A stretch of 23,637 nt of DNA from CAZEER01 sp964511215 (GTDB taxonomy: Bacteria > Fidelibacterota > Marinisomatia > Marinisomatales > UBA1611). The stretch covers positions 1 to 23,637 of the forward strand of contig CAZEER010000034.1 in assembly GCA_964511215.1 (NCBI GenBank). The letters are read 5' to 3'. Position 1 is the stretch's first letter. Each line of letters begins with the position of its first letter. Below the pieces are notes generated by a model, which was not told the DNA's origin, did no database searches, and saw only the letters and a program-made list of their open reading frames with translations. Positions 7,827-19,800 of this stretch are shown here, in pieces. The position numbers and the translations under genes are program-made.

Positions 7827-10800
7827 ATGAAAAATAATACTAAAATATTATCATTTATTTTTATTGTGACAATGGTTTATTCGCCCTTGTTTGCAGAAAC
7901 GGTAGCGTTCGCACCAGCTGGTCAAGATGCGTCCTATGACATCTACAATACAATTGTAACGAATGCGAATACAAGTGCCGGTACAGGTGGTTTTACTATG
8001 TCAGCATCTAATCTAACATATGACCTGTCAAATGTCACCTATCAATTGCAGGCATCTTTTGATGGTGGAACATCTTGGTACAGTAATTTTTCATCTGCTG
8101 TGGCTGCTACAGGGACATACCTAGCTAATGGAATGTTTCAGCCTGATGTTACGCAAGAAGCACAAATTTCAGTAAGCCATGAAGTCCTTTCTAATATGAG
8201 TGCATGGCCAGGGAATGATGGTACTCTTCATCTTAGAGTTAAGAATATGTACACTGGGACATATAAGCCCAATGATTATGCGAGTGATGATTGGACTATC
8301 GATTTAACGCGNNNNNNNNNNNNNNNNNNNNNNNNNNNNNNNNNNNNNNNNNNNNNNNNNNNNNNNNNNNNNNNNNNNNNNNNNNNNNNNNNNNNNNNNN
8401 NNNNNNNNNNNGTTGTCACTTTTTCAATTGATTATTATGATGCAAATTACAATCAGGGTTCGACTCCCCTAACGGGTACTACAGATGGTTCGTCAGTCAC
8501 AATAGATAAAACAAGTCCTGAGATAACAGTATCGATAGCATCTTCAAATGATGAATCAAGCTTGGCTAAACATAATGATGTCGTCACGTTAAGTATAGGT
8601 GCAAATGAAAATTTATTTGAGCCTCCATCTGTCGAGATAGCAACAAATAATAGTGCTACTGTAAATCCTACAACTGCATCTAATACCTACACCGCTACTC
8701 ATACAATGGACCAGAGCAGTGACCCACAGTCGGCGGTTACTTTTTCTATATCAGGTATAAAGGATTACGCGGGTAATACAGTTTCAAGTATTTCACAGAC
8801 ATCAGATGCAAGCTCTGTTACCTTTGATTATACAGCTCCCCAGTTGACAACAGTTACTACTAGCTCAGATAATGCTCTCAGCAGTGGTACTCGTGCAAAA
8901 GCTGATGATGTTGTCACTGTAACTTTTTATAGCAATGAGCAGATTCAGACACCCGTTGTTTTAATTGAATCAGAATCTGCGTTTGAGACAAATGCTTCTG
9001 GGGATAAAACATCCTGGACAGGGACAAAGACTATGGATGCTGATGATGCTGATGGTGCTGTAGACTTCACTATAAATTTTAGTGATCTGGCGGGTAATGC
9101 GGGAACCGAAGTTGATATTAATGATCTTACCTCAGGTGGAGTGACTTATGATAATACTGCCCCAACTACAAACTCTGTTACGGTTGCTTCAAGCAACAGT
9201 AATGATGGTTATGCAATATCAGGTGATGTGATTTCTGTTACTATTGTTTCAAATGAAAACTTACAGGGAGATGAGGATCTTAGCCCATACGGTATTTCGT
9301 CTGCTTCTATAGCTTCGAGAACGGTTACAGGTACAGATATAAGTAAAATTTCAGCTGTTAATTGGAAACTCAGTTTGGAGTTGAATGGAAATGAAACAAG
9401 TGGCCCCGCACCATACGCTTTTACGATGACTGACCTAACGGGAAATCAGACTGCAGTTACAGCAGATTTAAGTGATATAACGATTGATAATAACGTTCCG
9501 TCACTAACATCTATAAATATTGCGTCTGTAAATACTGATAATTCATCTTATGCAAAAGCCAATGATGAAATTAGAGTAACCTTTGTGGCTAATGAGAATC
9601 TATCCACGACTACACCTCCTACGGGTTCAATTGCTTCAACAGCTGCAACTGTTTCAGCGACAAGTGGTCAAACAAATTACACCTCAACTATTACTACAAA
9701 TAGTAATACAACTGAGGGCGATGTTGCATTTACCTTGGCATTCCAAGATCCTGCTGGTAATACTGCAACTGCAAATGCTGTTACTGATGGATCTGGTGTG
9801 ATTTTTGATAGGACGGCGCCACTGATGTCTTATGTGCGTATGGCATCAAATAATGATAATGCTTTATACGCGAAAGTGGGTTCATTGGTAACTCTTACTT
9901 TTAAAGCAACAGATAACTTAAAAGGGACACCGACTGTTACAATGTTTAGTAATGCTGTTACATCTTCTGGGAGTAACAATGATTCTCTTTGGACAGCTAC
10001 AGCCACGATGCAGGCAAACCAAACTGATGGAGATGTTCCATTTACTTTGGATTTTACCGATTTAGCCGGGAATACCGGTACTCAAATTACTCAAGTATCA
10101 AATGATCCTGACGGAGTAGTTATATTTGATGAAGTTTTACCTACCCTGACTCAGGTGAGTATTGCTTCAAACAATAGTAATGGACCAACACTGGCAAAGG
10201 TTGGAGATATCATTACTCTTACTATTGTATCCAGTGAAAATATTCAAACTCCTACAGCGACAATTGCTGGAAGAACTGGAAGTGGGGCTGCAGCACTTTC
10301 TGATGCAACTAGTGGTTTGTCTTTGTATGAATCCACTTATGAAATGTTAGATGGTGATACTGAAGGTACGGTCGCTTTTGCAATAGATTTTTCTGACCTT
10401 GCAAGTAATGCTGGTACGCAGGTAACAGAGCTAGCAAGTGATGCAGATGGCTCCGGAGTGACATTTGATAAAACTGCACCCAGTTTCACCACTGGTTCAG
10501 GTGCATCAATAAGTATTTCATCAGATAATGCCGATAATACAGTTGCAATTCTTTCTAATACGATAACCTTACAGCTTACTTCTACCGAGCCAATTAAATC
10601 AGGTTCAAATCCTGTAGTTACCATTAATGGCAATAATGCAACTGTTACTAGAAATACATCTCAAAGTTTTACGGCTACATATCAAATGTCGGATTCGGAC
10701 GGCAGTGATGATATTGCGTCAATTCCTTTTTCAGTAAGTAGTTATGAAGACCTTGTAGGCAATGCAGGGGCAACTGTTGCATCTACTACAGATGGTTCAG

Positions 10801-13800
10801 CAGTTAAATATGATCCAACAGCACCAACTCTAAGTAATGTTGCAATGGTATCGGTCAATACTAATAACAGTGCATATGCAAAAGAGGACGATGTAATCCG
10901 ACTAACATTTGAATCTTCAGAGACTATTAATACACCAACGATTTCTTTTCTTGGATCTACAGCGGACATCACTCTAACTCAGCCTCAGGCAAATAGTTGG
11001 CAGGTGGAAAAAACTGTTGCATCTGGTCATGCGGAAACGGAAGCTGAATTTAGTATTACTTTTTCTGATCTTGCGGGCAATGCTGGTGTAAATAGCAGTG
11101 GAGGGACTGTAGTTTCAACGCTTACTGATGGTAACACTTTAGTGACTGTTGATAGGACAGCACCTTCAGTTACTACTGTTGATATTGCAACTAATAATTG
11201 GATTGATTCAAATGAAGATAATATCCAGGATGCTGACGAATTGAATCCACAGTACGCCACCCCTGGTAATCTTATTACTTTGACGATTACTACAGATGAA
11301 GCCATTCAAGAACCGGCTGTAACAATTGGCTCCAATGTTGCACCAACAGTAGCCGAGGTTGATGGTTTTGATAAAAAGAAATGGACAGCGACACATACAG
11401 CTGGTAATGTTGAAACATTAGGGCAGATGTCCTTCCTAATAGATTTTACTGACCTTGCAAGTAACGATGGTGTTGATCATAATACTATTTTAAATGACAC
11501 TGATGGTAATTATGTTATCTATGATAATACTCAACCTGTTTTATCAAATGTTATTTTTAAATCCAATAATTCTATTGATACTCTTTACGCTAATAAAAAT
11601 AGTGTAGTGACTATTACTTTCAATTCTAATGAACAATTATTGACTAGTTCGGTTAATGTTTTTGTCTACGATAATATTGACTTAAACAATGGTCAGGCTG
11701 CTACAGTTACCAATACTGATGGATGGGATGGAACTTCTGAGGAATGGACAGCTTCATATCAGTTATCAGCAAGTTTCGATGATAGCGAGGGCGCTGGCTT
11801 TACCCTTCCTTATACTATTGACTTTAGAGACCTCTATACTGTAGAAGGTGATCAAGTAACATACCAGACTCCAGGTGTAAAAGGCGGAGTTACTTTTGAT
11901 AAAACGCCGCCAGATATACCTCAGTTTACATATGTATCAGATAATTCGAATCTAGCTACTCGCGCCAAGACCGGTGATGTGATTACAACAACTATGAAAG
12001 GTGACGAGCCTCTAGCTGATCTTACGTTAACTGTAGGAGGAAATAATGTAACTGAAACTGCTGTAGGGGGAAAGTTGGACTCTGTCTGGACAGCTGAATA
12101 TACGATGTTAACAGGTGATGCAGAGGGTCCAGTATCTTTAGTGTTTGATTATAAAGATTATGCAGGAAATTTAGGTACAACTAAAAATTCAACAACAGAT
12201 GATGCTATAATTACTTTTGACAAAACAACTCCTACTCTTTCAACTGTAACGATAGCGAGTAATAACAGATATGATAATGCCAAAGCCAAAGTTGGCGATG
12301 AAATCACTATTAGTATAGTTGCTAGTGAGAATCTAATCTCAACACCAACTGTAAGTATTCTGGGCAACAGTGCAACTGTAGCCCAAGGTGGATCAGCCTC
12401 ACAATGGTCTGCTACATACACGATGCAAGCTGAGGATGATGCAGGAGATGTCACATTTAATATTGGATTTTCTGATTTGGCTGCAAATTTGGGTGTTGAT
12501 GTGTCAGAAACTACGAACAGTAGTTCTGTGACATTCGATAAAACAGCAACAGATATTAGTGCTATATCACCTTCGTTGGACAGTGGTTCTGATAGTGGGG
12601 TCTCTAACTCTGATGGTCTGACAAATGATGTGACGCCAACCTTCACGATTACAGGCCTTACGGCCGTTGGTGCTACCACTGACACTTTAATTTTATTTGT
12701 AAATGATGTCCGAATGGACAGTGCTGCGGTTGTGGGTAATTCTGTAAGCCTGACTTCAGGTACGCTCACACACTCAATCAATGCATATTCAGTCACAGTA
12801 AAAAGCCGTGACTTAACAGGCAATATTTCTGATGCGTCGGCAGCCATAGAAGTCACAATTGATACTCAGGTACCATCGGTGGGGGATGCTCTAGATCTAG
12901 TTGTTGCTGATGATACAGGGGTTTTAGATAACGATAATATAACTACGGCTACAACGCCAACATTATTGGTCGCTGGTCTTGCTCCTGGACAGCTGGACTC
13001 TGTGCGAATATATCAAGATGTTGCAGGACTAGGAATAACTGACCAGTTTCTTGCTGGATATCTTCTGGCAACTCCTATTACAGACTCATTTACAATAGGT
13101 ACCGCTCTTTCGGAGGATGTATATACATTCTCATACAAAATCGTAGACGCAGCGGGTAATATTTCTGCAATGAGTGATGATCTCGAGGTTACAATTGATT
13201 TGACTCCTCCTTCAACCACTGCCGTTCCTGACTTACTACCTGATTATGATACTGGTGTATCAAGCACAGATGATATAACAAACTTATCTGAAATAGTTTT
13301 TCGTATTACAGGTGGTACGTTAGGTGATAGTGTTCTTGTGGTTGATACAGATAATAGTGATGCGATTTTAACTGGCGAGATTATTTCAGCTCAGACTGAT
13401 ATTACTATAAGTAATCTTGATGATGGTACCTACAATTATGCTACAATTGGTAAAGATCAGGCTGGTAATAGCTCAATAAAATCTGACATTATTACATTTG
13501 TTGTTGACGCAACTGCGCCTGATCTCAATGGTGATCCAGCCGTTGCAATTGACCTTACGAATTCTTCAGATACTGGGACTGATAATAGCGATAATATTAC
13601 AAATGACACGATTCCAGCATTTTCAGCTTCTAATTTGAATGTGACAGATTCGGTTTTTCTTTACAGAACTGTCGCTGGCCAAACTGATGAACTACTGGTA
13701 AGAGGATACGCTTCAGCATCAACGGTCTCTTTTAATACTCCTGCTGATAAAGCATTTGAAGAGAATAACTATAATATAAAGGTAAAAGCGAAAGATGTCG

Positions 13801-16800
13801 CTGGAAACATGTCCACCTTTTCAGCTGCATTACCTATCACAATTGATACGACAGCATTTACAATTGTGTCTGCACCAGATCTTCTTCTTGAAGATGATTC
13901 AGGCGTATCTACGGAGGATAACATAACCAATGATCGTACACCAAGGCTGGAGCTTAAGCAGTTAGCTGCCTCAACAGATTTCATTGAGTTGTTTATTACA
14001 AATAGTTCAGGAGCGACTTCCTTATCCTCAAGTGGAACAAAAGTCTTAAACGTATTTAGTGATACTCTTTTGGTTCCAAGTGACCTAACCGCAGGAACCT
14101 ATGTCTTTAGTTACCGAGTAACAGATATCGCAGGGAACACTTCATCTTTGAGTTCTGGAACGTCTGTGGTTATAGATTACGTTGCTCCAGATATCCCATC
14201 TACCCCAGACCTTGCTGCAGAAAATGATCTAGGTGTATCAAGTACAGACAACCTTACCAGTGCAGCATCGATGGTTATATCAGCCTCTGGTATTGCTACT
14301 GGTGATTATGCCATATTGCGTCAGAGTGAGGACGGTGGGGGCTTTGCAATAGTTGATACAGTTTTAGTAGGAAGCGATGACAATAATACGGCTTCTTTTT
14401 CGATACAAAATGCGGAAAATATTGAGACTCAATTTACTTACTCGATACAAGCGGAAGATGCCGCAGGTAATGGCTCGGTGGTCTCAAATGAACTTGATGT
14501 AAATGTAGATCGACTTGCTCCGGTTGTAGCGGGAATTACAATTGATTTAGATGAAGGCTCTGATACAGGATTTTTAAATGATGATAATGTCACCCAAGAT
14601 GCAACACCCTCATTTACACTCACAGGACTTACATCAACAGATTCAGTGTTTTTGTATTTTAATGCTACTGACTCAGTGGGTATTCTAGCTGATGCAGCGT
14701 CTGGCCAATTTTCAGCAACAATTGAAAATGATGGGATCTATGATATGACTGTTAAGGCAAGAGACTATGCAGGGAACCTATCAGCCGCTTCTCAGGGAGC
14801 TTCTCCCTTAGAGAATGGGTATAGGCTGGATACTACTGCTCCAGTTCCTTATGATCCAAATAGTGAGCTACCCGATAGTGACTGGCCGGCACCAGATTTA
14901 ATCGCAGATTTTGACTCTGGATCGGATAATGCGGATGATATTACAAAAACACGAAACCCAAGTTTCTTGATTAACTATCTAGATCCATTTAGGCTATATA
15001 AGGTTGTACTTTATGCGAAAAAAGGTTTTATCAGTACAGATGCAGATTCCAATTTTGTTGCGTCGAATAGTGATAATATAACCCTGTCTATTCCTTGGGT
15101 TGATGCAAGTGATGATGATATTCCTGATGAGGGCGAAGGTTTTGCCCTGGATGAAGGTAACTACGAGATTACTTATACAGTAAGAGACTCTGCGGGTAAC
15201 GTAACAGGCTTGAGTAATGCACTTAATGTGGTGGTTGATCTTACCCCACCTGACGACCCTGCTATTCCAGATCTAGAGTCAGAGGATGACACAGGTGTTT
15301 TGAGTGATGATAATCTAACAAAGGAAAATAGTCTGAAAATAAATCTGGCGGGAGTTTCCGAAAATGATATTGGTACACTTTATCAAATTGACCCAGATAA
15401 TGTACAGACGCTAGTTGGGTCAGACATAATTTCTTCAGATGGACTTTATTTTACAGCCACTGGCCTATTAGATGGAACTTACACATATTATTCAACAGCG
15501 ACTGATGTTGCAGGAAATACATCTGCATCATCAATTAATTTGGCAGTAGATGTTGACCTAGAGTCACCTGATGTAAGCGGCATTCAGATTGATTTAAAAA
15601 ACACATCTGACACAGGCGAGTTTGATGATGATGATATTTCAAAGGATAGTAGTCCAGTTTTTACAGTTTCTGGGCTCACGGTTACAGATTCGGTATTTTT
15701 ATATTTTAACGGAAATGACTCAGTACAAATTGTAGCTTCAGCTGAGTCAGAAGAAGTAACTGGCATACTTGCAGTTGATGGTACTTATTCTGTAACTCTA
15801 AAAGCAAGAGACTATGCAGGTAACTTATCTTCTTCTGTTCAAGGTTCAGACCCTGTGGATTATGTTTTAGATAGAGTTGCTCCAACTGGTTATGACCCAT
15901 CTGACCCTGATAATCCTATAGAATTTTCTGCGCCAGATTTAATCTCCGACAGTGATACTGGTTTTGATGAAAGTGATAATATTACCAATATACAGAATCC
16001 AATATTTCGCATCAGTAATCTAAATCCATTTGAAACGAACAAGGTTGTTCTTTATGCGCAAAAGATTTTTACAAATACCGCTGCCGATTCAGGTAATTCA
16101 ATTTATGAACAAGGTTATTTGGACATAGGTATCCCTTGGGATGATGTTAGTGGCGATGGTTTCCATGATGAAGGTGAGGGTTTTATTCTTGTTGAAGGAG
16201 GTCATAGTATTACCTATACAGTCAGAGACCTTGCTGGTAATATTACGTCTGCAAGCCCAGCCCTACTGGTTAATATTGACACTACTTCACCTCCTGCTCT
16301 TGGACAGCCTGATCTCCTTGCAAGTTATGATACTGGAGAATCAGCAACAGATAACTTGACAAATTTAGGTGCAATTGTGCTTGACCAGACAGACACAATC
16401 CCAGGCTATAAGTGGATTCTTTTTTCAGCGGCAGATGTTGATGATGATGGTATATATGACCCTGCTATTGATAATGTTATTACTGTAATAGACTCCCAGC
16501 AAACCCCAACCCCATGGATAGATCTAGATGGTAATGGAATCAAGGATCTTGGCGAGGGAGGATTTGGTAATGATGGTCTTGATCTAGACGGGGATGGTGT
16601 AGTTGATGGAACGAGGACGGAATCAATTAGTATAGATGTCTCTGTTGATCCAATCTACCATTTTTATGCTGTTCATGAAGACACCGCAGGTAACCAATCA
16701 ATTAATAGCAATGTTTTAACTGTTGGTGTTGATTTTACACAACCCTTTTGTGATATTACATATAATGACCCTGATAATTTAGTCCGCGCTGCAGATGGTT

Positions 16801-19800
16801 CAATAGATGCTACCTTTACCTTTACTGAGTCTATTAATGATTTAGATGGGCCACCTACGATTACTATTCTATATGGTGATGATATTGAAGAGAGTTCTTT
16901 TGATACTACTGTTAATCTTTCAAAACAGAATAGTGATAATGATCTCATATGGACTTATCCGATTCCTTTAAATTTAACTGAAATATCAAACTATGATGGA
17001 TTTGCTGAAATTACAATAAATGCAACAGATGTCTACGGTAATTCAGTACCGGCTGTCAACACCACAGGTAGTAGTGATCTCAGGATTGATAATACTCCAG
17101 CATTTTTCACTGACTTTGTCCCAGGAGATAATTCATTTAATAATGATAGTGCAATGCAGGTTATATCATGGCTTCTTAATGAGCCTAATGAAAGTGATGC
17201 GATAGATAGTGCAAGTGTAACTCTTAATAATCTTGATGATGGAAATAGTTATGCTGTCTCTTTACCAGTTACTGATTTAATAGAAACTGGTGTTGCTAGA
17301 CCACCAGGTATTCTTCCAGGGTGGGGTGTGGTTGGTGAGACCTTAGAGTCTATTTCTGAAGGTACTTACGAAGTGATATTTACGAATTTTGATCTTGCTG
17401 GTAATACTGGTAATGATACTATTAACTTTTTTACATATGATACAACCCAGCCTACAGTCAATATAAGTTTTAGTCGTTTGTATGCTGCTGATGGTGACAC
17501 TGTTGTGATCTCTGCAGTATTTACTGAACCAATGCAGGACAATCTTCCACCATATTTTGCGATGGAATTGCCTGGAGGTTTTAATGTTGCTGAGGGTGAG
17601 ATGGTCCCTACAAACCTACCTGAACCTTACGATGATTTTGGTCAAGATGGTATAGATGGCACTGGAGATGAGAATGGACAATATGATCAGGGAGAGACTT
17701 TTGTTGATCTGAATGGGGATGGGGTATGGACAGAGGGTGACCTGATTAACTGGAAATTTGTATATATTCTTGGTAGTGATGGCGAGCCAACAGCTCTTAA
17801 TGGCCTCGTCAGTAACTTAACGATTTCTAATGCACATGATAGGGCAAATAATTTACTGTTAGGTCCATTGAATATATTAGACTCTGATGGTGATGGTGTC
17901 TCAGGTGATCTACTGACTTTTGATAACTTTGATGGTACTGCCACTTTCAATTATGAAAATATTACCAATCCAAATCTTACAAATGTAGGGATAGGTGGTG
18001 ATAACATTAGAATTACAGTGTCAACTAATGAGCCAGTAATGACAACCAACCCAGTTCCCACATTAAATTTGATATATAATTCACTGGATGATAATATTGA
18101 GGGTAATACAGTAACTGGGTTGAACTTGACAGAAAACCCTGATGCAAATACATGGGTGTTCGAATTATTGTTATCTGATTCTTCTCAGGATGATGGGATA
18201 ATTAATTTTGACTTTTTGGGTAATGATCTTGCCGAAAATCCTATTGAAGTATTGGATAGCAACCAGATATTTGCAGTGGACAATCTACCTCCAACTTATT
18301 ATGAGACAGGATTGGTAGAGATATATGGAGGAAACCCTGTCCAAGGCTATATTACTGCGAATACGACAGAAATTGGGGTAATGGTCTTTATTGAGAGTTT
18401 TGCAAATGATTCTACATTGCAGGAAGGTGGGCAAGTTGAGATTCAATACCGTAATAAAACAAGGGGTCTAGGTCCACCTGCAGGTTGGTTACAGATTGGT
18501 ACAAATGACCCAATAATAGAAAATGATGATGAATATGAATTTATTCGACCTATTGCAGATCTCTATGCAGTTATGGATACTTCATCTAGCAATAATGATG
18601 GACTTCAACCCGGTGATAGTATCTATGTTAGGGCAAGGGTAATTGATAAACATGCTAACGTTACAGCATTTGGAACCAGTCCATATAAATTGGTATATGA
18701 TCCTAATGGGCCAACCGTGGGAACAATATTAAGTGGAGATTTTCCTGCTTTTACTGAGGGTGGTGGTACCGATACTTTAGTATCGATAGATCAGGTTAGT
18801 ATTGATTGGAGTCCGTTTACCGAAGAAGGTAATAACGAATCAGGATTAGAGAGATATGAACTTAGGATAAAGAAAAAATACGGACTCGCCGAAGGTCCGA
18901 TGGAGTTGTTTTTTGGTCCTGAATTAGGTGATACACTCTCCGATACTACCACTTATTTTTATCAAGAATTATATTTAGAGCATGACACCAGGTATATAGC
19001 TGAAATTGTTGCATTTGACAGTGCTGGAAACGTATCAACTACTCTAAGCTCAGATACGCTTTTGAGACTGAATTCAAATCCAGTTATTGAAACTATTTCT
19101 AGTCAAAATATTTACGAGGATTTAGTATGGACTGATTCAGTGCAAATTACTGATTTAGATCTTAATCTATTGCAGGGTGACAGTCATATATATAGTCTCT
19201 CAACAAATATACCAACTGATCCAGTTGAGGATGGAATAGCAAGAGGTGGAACGAGCTATACAATTGCACTTGCTCTTGATGCTATGATACAAGATGATTT
19301 TTATAATGGGAATATAATTACAATTAATACAGGTACCGGGGGAGCACAAGTAAGAACAATTTTAGATTATGAAGGAGGGACTAGGACAGCTGTAATAGAT
19401 ACTACAGGATTTACGACCTGGGACAATAATCCAAATTCTGGTACATTGTATGAAATTGGAAGAAGCTCTGTTGTGATTGATTCTTTAAGTGGTGTCTTAA
19501 CATGGACCCCAACTCAGAGTGATTTAGGTGAATATACTATTACTGTAACTGTGACTGATGCCTATGGTTTAGATAATAACCAGGACTTTACACTTACCCT
19601 ATTACCTGTTAATGATTCCCCAGGACTTTTCTTGAGTGATTCTGTTTTAATATCTGGAGAATCAACAGGTGTTATTGTATGGGAAGAAGATTTAGAGACA
19701 TCTGTGGTATGCACCCTTTCAAACTATATTTATGATGTAGACCATGATGTTGCACTTGAAATGAATTGGGGAGTAGCAATCTATGATACATCACAGTTGG

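Noticed and set aside
12158..12856. 232-codon open frame on the minus strand inside the giant gene
   Set aside because: It is a shadow of the repeat array: low stop density comes from the repetitive Thr/Ser/Val codons on the other strand. The translation (SVVAPTAVRPVIVK-like) mirrors the repeat period and no start signal is evident.
16501..16620. Dockerin/cellulosome reading of the DLDGNGxxD loops
   Set aside because: Dockerins need a paired 22-residue duplicated EF-hand-like unit with conserved helix residues; these loops sit as insertions in Ig folds without the paired arrangement.
8511..16736. CRISPR-like or DNA-level tandem repeat array
   Set aside because: The periodicity is at the protein-domain level; copies have diverged strongly in DNA and there are no short identical direct repeats with unique spacers.
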